DNA of 24,317 bases from positions 1 through 24,317 of the forward strand of contig JAGFNK010000713.1 in assembly GCA_025769875.1 (NCBI GenBank), written 5' to 3'. The position numbers and the translations under genes were made by a program. This document shows positions 9,034-18,203 of the stretch, one piece after another. The stretch comes from Russula earlei (Eukaryota; Basidiomycota; Agaricomycetes; Russulales; Russulaceae). The notes under the pieces were generated by a model that saw nothing but the letters and a program-made list of their open reading frames with translations, was not told where the DNA came from and made no database searches. Position 1 is the first letter of the stretch. Every line of letters starts with the position of its first letter.

Positions 9034-9527
9034 GTTCTTTGCCAGTGAGCGCTTCTTCGTTCTCCTCGCTGCAACCGCGTCCAGATTGAATGGATCGGCC
9101 CGGCTTGCGCGCGTGGTCGAGAGCGATCGATACGAAGATCTAACCAGAAGGAAAGGAAAAGTAACTAAGAGGGGAAGGAGCAAGGTCGGACAGGCGGGAT
9201 TGGAGGAGGAACGCCGTTCATTGGAGACGAGGCGGTGGCGTCGATCGATATTCTTCGGTCTTTCGTTTTGGGGTTTTGTCGGCTTATAGGCGAATGCGGG
9301 GGCGTTGACGATGTGCGCATGCGTCCTGCGTGGACGGTCGAGGTGGCGGGAGTGTGTGCGAGCGAGGGAGGGGAGAGAAAGTGTGTGTGTGTGTGTGTCG
9401 ACGCGCGCGTTCCGGTAGGGCGATTCCGATCCAATTCGCACGTAACGCCGCAAGGGTATCCTCACAGTACAGTAACTAGAGTGACTCGAGTCGAATCGCA
9501 CAGAAGGTTAATGGTATCAGATATCAA
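9034..9527. other. Unit B 3' flank with GT microsatellite
   Basis: No gene is recognised. It contains (GT)9 at 9381-9398 and, at about 9425-9440, CGATTCCGATCCAA, which is also present in unit A at about 5160. The open frames here are not shared with unit A. Confidence 0.45.
9381..9398. repeat. GT microsatellite
   Basis: Nine GT dinucleotides in a row, followed by alternating CG/GT sequence (Z-DNA-prone). Confidence 0.9.
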
Positions 9528-10564
9528 TTAGATGGGGGGCATAAAGAACTTATCGATCCTACTTAGGTCTGTTCCCAATGGTGGACAGCCACAGGGTGAC
9601 CAGAGAATTTTCGCGCGGCGATATATATCGGAACTTATTCCAATGCCCCGAGGCCCTCCAAGAAAATGTTCTGGAGCGCGGGTAAGACTTCTGTTACTCT
9701 TTCTCCCGCGAGCTCTTCCAGCGCTTGGGAGACATGTGGCGCAACTTGATGGGTTAGGCGCAGATCCTTCATAGCAGTGAACGGGGTCAGAAGTTCCAGC
9801 CATTGAGTGGTTTCCATGTCATCTTTCCAGTGTGATTGAGCATAATCCACGATGTCGAGCTGTACCAAAGTGGAGAGAAAGGGAAAGTATGAGCTGCGGA
9901 CCTGCGCCAGTGATGCAAGTTGCCAATCCAACTCTCTGCACCTGATTTCTAAGTAGAGCTCTGTATCTCGAGGCGATCCTTCGAAAATTTTGAATTCAAT
10001 TCCATGATGGGAAGTGCGCACGGTTGCTCTGTCGCATGTCTTGAAAGACTCTGTCTTACTGATCAACCGGTGAAGTTGTGAGAGGACAAAGTCGATGTCC
10101 ATGAAGAATGTTACGTGGAGTGTGGTGAGAAGGGGAGCCTCGATTTGGGCCAGTAAGTCTTCCAAGTACTCGTGAACGCCTTTGAACACAAGTTCTCTGA
10201 GTGCGGGGAGGACAGAGCGTGTGAGCGGAGGTGGAGGTCGGTCGACTTGCCGGATATAGAGGGGATCGGAATCCAAGGCAAAGGTATTCAAGTCTGGACA
10301 AGACCGACAGGGCGGTGACCCAATCCTGGGGAAAAATGTAACAGGAATTGGGGATAAACCAGAGGTCAAGCGCGACAAGTTGTTTGGAAGAAAAAAGATT
10401 CCTGGAAATGAACATTGCACCAACTTGAGTAGTCGCAGAAGTGGGGCGGATCCGCCCAAGAACGAATCCGGAAGGGACATCGCAGTGATATTTCCTACCC
10501 GAAACTCCAGATATGTCGGCTCCGGGAATGGTTTCTGCATCGCTGCTGAGAATTGGTGCACTGT
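9528..10564 (-). pseudogene. F-box family pseudogene, unit B (N-terminus missing)
   Basis: A paralogue of unit A's C-terminal two thirds. The frame 9635-10561 gives 308 codons starting in the AAMQKPFPE segment (unit A residue about 141) and running to EVLPALQNIFLEGL. The F-box itself is absent: similarity to unit A ends near 10564. At the other end GAA is followed by TAA at 9635, the following codons still match unit A (SGHPVAV, HHWEQ), and a one-base loss near 9565 shifts the last stretch (DKFFMPPI) into another frame ending at 9528. With no F-box, a stop and a frameshift, it cannot make a normal F-box protein. Confidence 0.85.
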
Positions 10565-11047
10565 AGCGTGACCTCATTGAGCGCACACAAATGTGGGCAA
10601 AGTGTGATGTGAGAATCTTCGCAAGCTCACCGGATGGCAGATGCTCTCACAGAAGAACATATGTAGGCTCGCGACGCCGCCATGGCCTGTTCCGAGCGTG
10701 ACTCCGATGTGATTGCAAAACTGTATGTGCTTAGCAGGCATGCAGCAGCACTGCGCCAGAGGTGAGGCAATGCCCACGCCCTGGTTGATGAGGTAGGTTC
10801 CCTGTGAAGACCACGACGCCCATCTACGCACCACATCAAGAGGCATACAGAAACCTGTGATCCTGGTGGGGCAGAAAGCGCACCTGTATGACAAATCCAT
10901 GGTAGCAGACTCTACTCCAGCATAATGCGAGTGCTCATTCGCAAGACAGTCAGGGCTGGACACCGCTACACTGGTCACGCAAGATCATAAGACGCTAGAT
11001 CCAAAAGGCAAGATCTGAGTAATGATATGGTAACTAGGGTGCTTGGA
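10565..11047. other. Interval between units B and C, unrecognised; one 134-codon minus ORF
   Basis: This DNA replaces the expected F-box-coding 5' part of unit B. An open frame at 10574-10978 (minus) is rich in cysteine and histidine (RCAFCPTRITGFCMPLDVV, CCCMPAKHIQFCNHIG) but matches no family I know and may be chance. Nothing else is seen. Confidence 0.3.
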
Positions 11048-11084
11048 GACAATCGCACAGAAGGTAAATAATATCAGATGCTAA

Positions 11085-11125
11085 TTAGATGGGGAGTATA
11101 AAGAACTCATGAATCCTGCCTGATG
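11085..11125 (-). pseudogene. Severed C-terminal codons of F-box unit C
   Basis: Read on the minus strand this gives HEFFILPI and a stop, matching the end of unit A (DEFFVIPT, stop 5450) and unit B. It is cut off from the rest of unit C by the 519-bp insertion. The shared 3' UTR word CACAGAAGGTAAATAATATCAG follows at 11055-11080. Confidence 0.75.
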
Positions 11126-11130
11126 TAGCG

Positions 11131-11649
11131 CAGTTTGGGAAGGCTCACGTGAGGACGTGGAGTAGGTGCCGGGCCCGAGGGAGAGAGGACGACAGGACGA
11201 GCGAGTCCCCGCGGAATGCTAGATGCGACGGGGCTCCTTAAGGCAGTCAGAGGGAAGAGGGGACAAGACAAAGATGATATTCAAGGGTGTTTTGAATACG
11301 AAGGAAGAGCTAAGATAAAAGGGAAGAAGGGAGAGAGACCAAACGCGAGATCGAATGAAAAGGACAAAGATGAAGACGATTGAAACCCAGTCAGAAAAAC
11401 CTGAAACATACCTCTCGCGCCTATGACCTCGTACAATCCATCCTACTACAGCTCCTTAGATCCAAGATGATGCGGCGAGGAGCATGGCGAGGGTTGTGAG
11501 CCCTCACGTACAATGTGGAGGGGGCGTTTGAAGGGCAAATGCAAGGGCCATCGGGGGCGAACACGTGATGTTTGGAGGTTTCGCACGTGATTCCAAGGCC
11601 AGGAATCCGCACCGCGCCTTCGACTAGTCATCCCCTCCATCATACAACA
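11131..11649. mobile_element. 519-bp insertion in F-box unit C, class unknown
   Basis: Units A and B are continuous across this point; in unit C 519 bases separate the body of the gene from its last codons. TAGCG stands on both sides (11126-11130 and 11650-11654), which may be a 5-bp target duplication. No inverted ends or coding region are seen. The insertion is purine-rich on the plus strand and holds several CACGTG/CACGTGA words (about 11142, 11560, 11585). Part of it (GCGGCGAGGA...GGCGAGG...GTGAGCCCTC) resembles 15730-15775 in the long-TIR element, so both may carry the same repeat. Confidence 0.55.
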
Positions 11650-13036
11650 TAGCGGACAGCCACAGGGTGACCAGAGCGTTCTCGCGCATCAACGAACCCC
11701 TCAATATATTTCGGGCCAGATCCCGATCGCTGGAGGTCGCTCAAGAAAATGTTCTCCAGCGCAGGTAAGACTTCTGTTACTCTTTCTTCCGCGAGCTCTT
11801 CCAGCGCTCGGCAGACATGTGGCGCAATGTTATCAGATAGGCGCAGATCCTCCACAGCAGTGAACGGGTCCAGGAGTTCCAGCCATTGTGTGATTTCCAT
11901 GTCATTCTTCCAGTGTGAAGGATGAGTGTCATCCACGATGTCGAGCTGTACCAAAGTGGAGAGGAGGGGAAAGGATGGGCTGCAGACCTGGGCAAGCGAT
12001 GCAAGCTGCCGATCCGACTCTCTGCATAAGATGTTCAACGAGAGCTCCGGAAATTGCCTTGTTTCTTCGAAAAGCATGAATTCGATTCTATAACAACTAG
12101 TGTGCACGATTGCTTCGTCGCCTGTCTTGAACGATTCTGCTTGACCGATCAAGTGGTGGAGTTGTGGGATGACAAAATTGAGGTCCATGAAGAATGTTAC
12201 GTGGAGTTTATTGAGAAGGGGAACCTCGACTTGGGCCAGTACGTCCTCCAAGTACTCGTGAACGCCGTGGAACACAAGATAGGTGAGAGCGGGGAGAACA
12301 GAGCGTGTGAGCGGAGGGGGTCGACTTGCCGGATATCGATGCGATTGGAATCCAAGGCAAAGAAGGGATTCAAGTCTGGACATGACCGACAGGGCGGTGA
12401 CGAAATCTTGGGGAGAAATGTAACCGGAATCGGGAATATTGAAAAGGTCAAGCTCGACGAGTTGATTGGCAGACAAAAGTAGTTTATAAATTCCTGGAAA
12501 TGAACAATTGTTCAACAAGAGATACCGTAGAAGTGGGGCGGATCCGCCCAAGAACGAATCTCGAAGGGACGTTGGAGTGCTGCCTTCTGCTTGACAAAGG
12601 TGCAGTCGTGTCAGCTCCGGGAATGGTTTCTGCATCGCTGTTGCCAATATTTCCTGTCCTGATTTTGGGATGTCATACAAGGCGATTTGACATATGCGAT
12701 GGTAGTGATCCGACTCGAGGGCATCAACTACGTTTTCCCAAGGACTCGAAGATGAGAGACGATAGGTCATCACCACAGGCAAGACTGGCCAGACGTCCCA
12801 TATCTCAAACATCGGTCTTTTTTCCTCTGTACCCAAGTTGCAGGTTCAGGCGACGTGGTGATGCAAACACGGCATATCGCCATCTTTGACACACACAGAC
12901 CAATATACGCCAATTGTGTGTCATGCTGCCTATGGCCCAGTCTTCATTCAAATAGAAATAAAATATATCCACAAGGACATCATCGGGGAGCGTGTTGATT
13001 GTCACCCGGTCAAATCGACTGATCAATAGTCGCCAT
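11650..13036 (-). pseudogene. F-box family pseudogene, unit C (frameshifted, C-terminus cut)
   Basis: A paralogue of unit A in two overlapping frames. The N-terminal frame (13026 to 12805) carries the F-box: INTLPDDVLVDIFYFYLNED, then VCQRWRYAVFASPRRLNL. The second frame (12836 to 11640) starts with the family motif WDVWPVLP and continues to the end of the leucine-rich part (SGHPVAV). The switch near 12815-12825 comes from one extra A in a run of As compared with unit A. A second shift, a 2-base loss, lies between the likely ATG at 13034-13036 (ATGGCGACT) and the F-box. The C-terminus is cut by the insertion at 11649. Confidence 0.85.
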
Positions 13037-13330
13037 GGATATTGAGTAATAAGGACACACCCTGGCGATGCTCACAAGGACTTCCTTCCAACGGGATTTG
13101 GGAGGGACCACCGATTATAGTCGAGGAGCGGGCAGCGCAAGGCAATAATGACTGGACGAAGCCAGTGAGTAATGAAGAAGCGTGATGAGGGAGAGGCTGA
13201 GGAGGAATATGTGAAGTTTACTGACTTTTGGCATGGCGACTCAGGCTCGACGTCACTGTACAGGCGAAAGCTCGTCAAGAAGGATGAAGCGTCTGAGTGT
13301 GGTGATCGTCTGGATCCACGGGTTGGGAAA
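13037..13330 (-). promoter_or_regulatory. 5' region of unit C, shared with unit A 6908-7130
   Basis: Strong similarity to the region in front of unit A, e.g. TGGGAGGGACCACC, TAGTCGAGGAG, ACTGGAC(A/G)AAGCCAGTGAG. It includes the counterpart of the short hydrophobic ORF (ATG 13234 to TAA 13115). It marks the extent of the copied promoter/5' UTR. Similarity fades beyond about 13330. Confidence 0.6.
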
Positions 13331-13607
13331 TACAGTTTTGTTGGAGGAGATTGACGGGACGAGAACGCGCCATGTAGGGAAGATAGACGAAAGCACGTTT
13401 GCCCCTATTTATTCTTTTTTTTTTTTGGATAGCGCTTTATTAGGTAGTTAGTTACAGGTACAGACTACCTTTAATAAGTGTGAGATAGCGGGAGAAAAAG
13501 GTTCAGCCCTATCTGACACACTGTAGCCGGTGCGAAGACCGGATGTGAGGGTAAAATGTGTTTAAGCACACCCCCCAGGGTTGCTGGGCCATCAGGAAAA
13601 CTATATC

Positions 13608-13692
13608 CTACTAGAAACACCTAGAACAGACTAGAGTGTACTAGAAATGACCTACTATAGTATTTCTAGTCACTTCTAGTCATTTCTAGTAG
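13608..13692. repeat. Nested inverted array of TTCTAG words
   Basis: The outer arms CTACTAGAAA (13608-13617) and TTTCTAGTAG (13683-13692) are perfect inverted copies. Inside lies a second pair, ACTAGAAAT (13640-13648) and ATTTCTAGT (13662-13670), plus further CTAGAA/TTCTAG copies. The whole can fold into a branched hairpin. Confidence 0.75.
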
Positions 13693-14368
13693 AGACAGTT
13701 TTGCTGATGCAGATATGGGGGCAGTGTGGGACTCACAATACACTGTTACATTGTTATGGCATCGCAGCTGTTGGAGTGTTAGCTCAGGGTTCAGTGGGGC
13801 CAAGTCCCAGTGACTTGGTTCAAGGGTTCAATGGGGACCAGCTTGGAGAGACCAGTTCAGAGGTTTAGCGTCTCAAGATCAAGTCAAGGATGACCTAATC
13901 TGCAGACAGAGTTGATCTTCTGGTTTTACAGAAGAGGAGAATGATGAGAGAGAAGCAGAGGAGGAATAGGAACACAAGGTCCCTTGTGATGAGTTCAAGT
14001 CAAGCAGAGTGTAAGCCGGCACGACACAAGTTGTGATTGAGAGAGGATACAGAGCAAAGGGATGTGACAGGAAAAGGGACAAAGCTAAGCTTGGGGCATT
14101 TCCCCAGCTTCTACAGGCGCTTAAATACTGTATCTAGTGAGGCTGTACAGTACCATATGTAGAACAATAGATGATAGTGGACCAATAGCAAAAGGAACTC
14201 AAACAATAGGTGAAACACAACAAGTGAAACAATAAGGATCCATCAACATCAAGGGGTGAAATGGTAACCAAGGGAACAGGGGTGAAGGTGGAGAACAATA
14301 GTAAAAGCAAGACAAGGATAGATGACGAACCAAAAGAGGGGTAGATCATAACATACATGGGGCCAAAC

Positions 14369-14578
14369 TTACCATAGCCTCCTACCCACTAAAACCTCAT
14401 GGTTGAAGATCCAATCATTCTGGAGGTCCATTGTTTTCCTAAGGACATGTTCCCAGGTGTCCCTCACTAACTTGAAGGCCCTTTTGTCTCTTTTGATTAG
14501 TGTTGTGGTGATTTTGTTGTTGGTGAGCCTTGTGTTGATGGCATGAAGCCACCTTGTGTGAATTTCACCTTCTTGGTG
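14369..14578 (-). pseudogene. LINE ORF C-terminal remnant (reverse-transcriptase polyprotein tail)
   Basis: The minus-strand frame reads GEIHTRWLHAINTRLTNNKI, then RAFKLVRDTWEHVL, NDWIFNHEVLVGRRLW and stop. The pattern W..AIN.RL...TW..VL...DWI...VLVG is what I remember from the C-terminal end of basidiomycete LINE reverse-transcriptase ORFs. Only about 68 codons remain; an in-frame TGA lies upstream at about 14581. The RT and nuclease domains are absent. Confidence 0.5.
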
Positions 14579-14607
14579 TCATGAACACTCTCAAAGAGTC
14601 CACTCTA

Positions 14608-15270
14608 TTACTGTCGTTTTCACGTGACCTTGCACTTGCCATTTTTGGATGTCATTTCAAGTGCAAAATCAAAACTGCTATATCTCAACAGCTTCTCAAC
14701 AGATTGCCTTGAAACTTTGACAGTAGGACCTTATATACTGTATCTAGGTGCAGCTAAAATATGGGAGCATAATATTCAGTTCTTGAAATGTCAATTTTCA
14801 GGTGCTGACATGGGTGCAAAACTTTGAACTGCCATATCTCAACTGTTTCTCAATCAATTGACTTGAAACTTTGACAATGGGATCTCATGTACTGTATCTA
14901 GGTGCAGCCCAAGAGCTGGGGTCTAATTCTTAGTTCTTGAAGTTTCAATTTTTGGGTGTGATCTGAGTGCAAAATTTTGAACTGCCATATCTCAACTGTT
15001 TCTCAATAGATTGCCTTGAAACTTGGACAGTAGAACCTTATATACTGTGTCTAGGTGCAGCTAAAATATGGGAGCCTAGTGTTCGGTTCCTGAAGTTTCA
15101 ATTTTTGGGTGCCAATCTGCATGCGAAATTTTGAACTGTCATATCTCAACTATTTCTCAATGGATTGGCTTAAAACTTGGGCAGTATCATCTCATGTACT
15201 GTATCTAGATACAGCCAAATAATGGGTTTCACTTGTTAAATTTTCACATTTTGGGGTGCTGACCAACCCC
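14608..15270 (+). repeat. Left TIR arm with four ~154-bp tandem units
   Basis: After a ~65-bp leader, four tandem units start at about 14673, 14827, 14980 and 15134, each with AACTGYYATATCTCAAC, TTGAAACTT.GACA, ACTGTRTCTAGGTGCAGC and a TTTTGG...TTTTG end. Periods are 154, 153 and 154. The first three units have partners in the right arm; the fourth is only on this side. This arm holds no insertions and so shows the empty sites for the two short elements in the right arm. Confidence 0.9.
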
Positions 15271-16351
15271 GAGCACGATAGGATATCTCTACACATGACT
15301 ATTTACAGCTGTAGCACGCAACCACAGCAAGGAAAATACAGTGAGACAGACGGAAAACATCACTGGTGGGATGATAGCAGGTCTCCGGACTGTGGCGTGC
15401 CAGGTCAGGCACGCGGAGTCCATGGGGCTTGATCCAAGGGCAGGTAGGAGCGGAGGGGAGCAGGGGAGAGCAAGGTTGTGCCCCGGAATGCAACGCACAT
15501 GCATGCGTGCGAGAGGGTGTGTGTGTGTTCTCGAGGGAATGGTTCACACAGGCAGACAAGATGTTTTAACGCAGAGGCAAAAGCTCCCTCCTATTTGAGA
15601 CTGTAGCTACTAGCCTTAAATACTGTAGAAGAAAGGTGGGGTGAGAACTAGGTAATCAAAAACATGGATGAGAAGACAATGGCATAAGAATCCTACTGCT
15701 CCAACTGCGAGTCCATGAGCATGGGGCAGTGCGGCGAGGACGACAGGGCGAGGCGCTGTGGGCAGTGAGCCCTCGGATCGAGTGGTGATGACGTCTGTGC
15801 GTGCATCATCCAAGTCCGTACATATGCGCGTGGCGGGGGCAAGGATGATGCTTGAGAGACAATGATGAAAGGGGCGAGAGTGGGATTGAAAGGGAGTCGA
15901 CGACGGGTGAGAGCGATATGACAAAAGGGTGGGGAGCATGAAGCAGACAAAGATACTAGTGGTGCAGGGGATGGATGTAGATGAGGGAGCGCGAGGCGTG
16001 GGTGAAGTTGGAGGCAATCAAGCTGAGGTGTCGTCGCTGTTCCTGGGCATAGATGGGCGATGCGAGGGAATGACGTTGAGAGGAGCGTGCGAGAGGTAAG
16101 TGAAAAGAGGGAAAGGAATGACAATAGTTGGAGGGATGATAGGAGGGGAAGGGAGACGAGAGACAAAGGGAAAGGAAGATGCGTGGGCAAGGGACGTGAG
16201 GGAGGTGGGGGCAAGTGCAAGTCATGTGAGTTTCCCAGTCAGCGGGCTCAGACACCTTACAGGACTGCTTAGAGGAGGTTTTGCATACCATCAGGGAATT
16301 TGAGGATGTGGGGTGCCATGGCATCTGATGGACCCTCTGTTTTTTGGATGG
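15271..16351. other. Interior of the long-TIR element, left part; no gene recognised
   Basis: Contains a short GT run (about 15516-15528) and a hairpin around 15398 (CGTGCC...GGCACG). A long purine-rich stretch (15620-16230) yields overlapping minus-strand ORFs that look low-complexity. One segment (about 15690-15780) resembles part of the insertion at 11131-11649. It may be a further captured or repeated piece, but I cannot name it. Confidence 0.4.
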
Positions 16352-16598
16352 TCAACGTCTTGACCTGGGGTCTGGAGAAGGCAACCTTGTGCAACTTTGC
16401 GGTTCACTTGCTTTGCCACTCTCCTACAATGGTGGCATAAGAATGAAATAAGCTGAAAGGGTGTTTGCATTGACTTGCCTTGGCAGCCTGTTGAATGGCA
16501 ACATCAGCCAACCCATGCAGTACCTCCCAGGGTGCCACAAGGCCAGAAGCTGGGAGCCCACCGCCATCATTGTCCTCATCTGACGAGTCCGTGCTCAT
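16352..16598 (-). pseudogene. Captured fragment: fungal transcription-factor-like N-terminus with a GC-AG intron
   Basis: Exon 1 (16598-16479, 40 codons) starts MSTDSSDEDNDGGGLPASGL and goes on VAPWEVLHGLADVAIQQAAK. A donor with full GC-type consensus (AAG|GCAAGT) and an acceptor (CATTGTAG) bound a 55-nt intron (16478-16424). Exon 2 (16423-16352) continues in frame with ESGKASEPQSCTRLPSPDPR and ends RSRR at a TGA. I recall the pattern EVL.GLADVA...AAKE.G..SEP.S..RTPSPD from N-terminal parts of basidiomycete fungal-specific transcription factors. The remainder is missing or shifted out of frame past the stop. Read as a captured piece, not a working gene. Confidence 0.5.
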
Positions 16599-17148
16599 TG
16601 TAGTTGATATTGGGAAGGGCCTCTTTAGAAGGGCACACTTGGGTTCATGGAGCCGGACAAGGACTGGCCTTGCTCGACTCAGGGTGACACCGGGGCATGA
16701 AGGAATCGAGCGGGGGTGAGAGGGGGGTTCTGTATCCAAGTTTTCAGTGGACACTTTGCCTTGAGGTCAAGGTTGGGAGGTGGCATGATGACGCGCTCTC
16801 ACGTCCGGCGCCAGGACCACCAGCGGCAACAAGCATGGAGCTACAGCAACTGCTTGTGGGATCAACAGGAGAATGATTTATAACTTGAGTCAGCGCGGTT
16901 TGCGGCTGTCAGGGAGGGATGGTGAGGATGCACACGTATGATTTGGTGTATGTTTGCCACATTCCTTGGCTTGAAATCTCCATGGAGGCTCAGGCGAGGT
17001 GACACACTCATTTGGGTGCCTATGGGCGATATTGGAAGGCTCCACGACCTTGTGAGAGTGTGAGTGGAAGAGGTGCAAGCAGAAGATGGTGGCGAGGGGG
17101 ATGATTGTAGTATGGAGGAAGGCCCATGACTGGGGATGAACAAGTTAC
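16599..17148. other. Interior of the long-TIR element between the two captured fragments
   Basis: No gene is named. A minus-strand frame continues from the P450 block down to 16862, but its residues past the NLTG segment no longer look like P450. It may be intron, another captured piece, or scrambled DNA. Confidence 0.35.
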
Positions 17149-17242
17149 CTGTGAGATTCATTAACTCAGTAGCGATTGCTAGCGCATGCTCTGTCAGAGG
17201 ATCTAGAGTGGAACCTGTCCATGTTGCGAACAATATTGTTAC
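17149..17242 (-). pseudogene. Captured fragment: cytochrome P450 internal exon
   Basis: The minus-strand frame reads VTILFATWTGSTLDPLTEHA, then LAIATELMNLTG. It fits the Agaricomycete P450 segment that normally reads LTI.FATRTDS..DPLIEHAL..A.EFMNLTG and lies about 150 residues after the PPGP hinge. The block is flanked by splice-like sites: acceptor TTGCAG before 17242 and donor GGTAACTT after 17149. It lies in the same orientation and order as the PPGP fragment, as expected for exons of one captured gene. Confidence 0.5.
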
Positions 17243-17499
17243 TGCAAGTAACACATGGCATCTATTAGACCCTCCACATAGAGGCAAAGACAAGAGATGT
17301 AGTTGCCTACTTCAAGACAAACTGACCGACGATGTTCGCTGGGCTGATCGGCAATACTCCCTTCTTTGTTTGGTGATACATTGATCGAGGTAAGATGTGG
17401 GTTTCATCAGAGGAGTATCCTTGGATGGCCTTGAGGGAAAGTAGCTGCATGGCGATCCGTTGATGCTGTTGCCTGCAGAGGAAACATCATCTGCATGGT

Positions 17500-17667
17500 G
17501 CCATTGTTGACCAGCAAGTCAATTTGTGCATTCGAAATCATGACAAAGAGCTGGTTACCCATCCATATAGAGAAGAGTGTCCCATATATCCTTGACCAGG
17601 CTTGTAGAGTGTGCTCAGGATAAGAGCGAAGGAAGTAGTAACGAAGGAGTGGGCCGGGAGGGATCAT
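17500..17667 (-). pseudogene. Captured fragment: cytochrome P450 N-terminal exon
   Basis: From ATG 17667 the frame reads MIPPGPLLRYYFLRSYPEHT, then LQAWSRIYGTLFSIWMGNQL and FVMISNAQIDLLVNNGT. PPGP is the proline hinge of microsomal P450s. FLRSYPEHTLQAWSRxYG.LFS.W.G.QLFV is typical of the first conserved block in Agaricomycete P450s. The membrane anchor before PPGP, the oxygen-binding helix and the heme cysteine are absent. After NNGT the match stops, probably at an exon border or break. It ends just inside the right TIR arm. Confidence 0.65.
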
Positions 17668-17780
17668 ATGGATATGGCAAGGTCCAAAATTTTGCATGCA
17701 GATCAGCACCCAAAAATTGAAATTTCAGGAACTGAACATTAGGCTCCCATATTTTAGCTGCACCTAGACACAGTATATAA

Positions 17781-18052
17781 GGCCCCTTTTACCAACCAAG
17801 AATTCTTGAATCTTGAACTTGAACTTGGATTTCGGGATTTTCCGGGAGTGACAGGTGTGACAGGTGTGATGTAAGTGATATGATGTATATAATAAATTAA
17901 TATGCATTTTTTTTTGTTGTCATATTTGAAATGGACTCATATTAGTTTATTATGTCACTTACATCACACCTGTCATTCCTGTCACTCCCGGAAAATCCCA
18001 AAATCCAAGTTCAAGTTCAAGATTCAAGAATTCTCGGTTGGTAAAAGGGGCC
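17781..18052. mobile_element. MITE-like element 1 (272 bp), TAA target duplication
   Basis: The ends are inverted copies beginning GGCCCCTTTTACCAACC, and the arms extend about 120 bp each (GAATTCTTGAATCTTGAACT, GGGAGTGACAGG, ATGTAAGTGA). TAA flanks both sides (17778-17780, 18053-18055), and the left TIR arm has the uninterrupted site with a single TAA. A 3-bp TAA duplication and GGCC-type ends fit PIF/Harbinger-type MITEs. No coding capacity. Confidence 0.85.
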
Positions 18053-18203
18053 TAAGGTTCTACTGTCCAAGTTTCAAGGCAATCTATTGAGAAATGGTTG
18101 AGATATGGCAGTTCGAAATTTCACACTCAGATCACACCCAAAAATTGAAACTTCAAGAACTAAGAATTAGACCCCAGCTCTTGGGCTGCACCTAGATACA
18201 GTA

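Larger units (their letters stand above)
13415..14607 (-). mobile_element. 5'-truncated LINE, 3' end on the minus strand
   Basis: Read on the minus strand, an ORF end (stop 14369) is followed by about 940 bases of 3' UTR, AATAAA (13436-13441) and a 12-base poly-A (13415-13426 as T on the plus strand). That is the layout of a non-LTR retrotransposon copy cut short at its 5' end. The 5' limit is taken as the start of the long-TIR element at 14608, but the true border may lie a few bases inside. The 3' UTR contains the TTCTAG hairpin array. No flanking target duplication could be tested because the other flank is gone. Confidence 0.6.

Noticed and set aside
10574..10978. 134-codon Cys-rich minus ORF as a real gene
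   Set aside because: No recognisable motif spacing, no conservation in the other units; mentioned only as part of the unassigned interval.
11124..11649. Solo LTR with TGTAGCG...CAACA ends
   Set aside because: The five bases outside such ends do not match (CCTGA and TAGCG); the TAGCG duplication fits better and gives no TG...CA ends.
13784..13845. tRNA/SINE-like A and B boxes (TAGCTCAGG and GGTTCAAGGGTTC) on the plus strand
   Set aside because: The B box lacks the final C, no cloverleaf can be drawn, and the poly-A of the surrounding element is on the other strand.
15616..16324. Overlapping minus-strand ORFs of 122-175 codons
   Set aside because: They come from a purine/pyrimidine-biased stretch, are rich in S, P, T and L in several frames at once, and show no domain.
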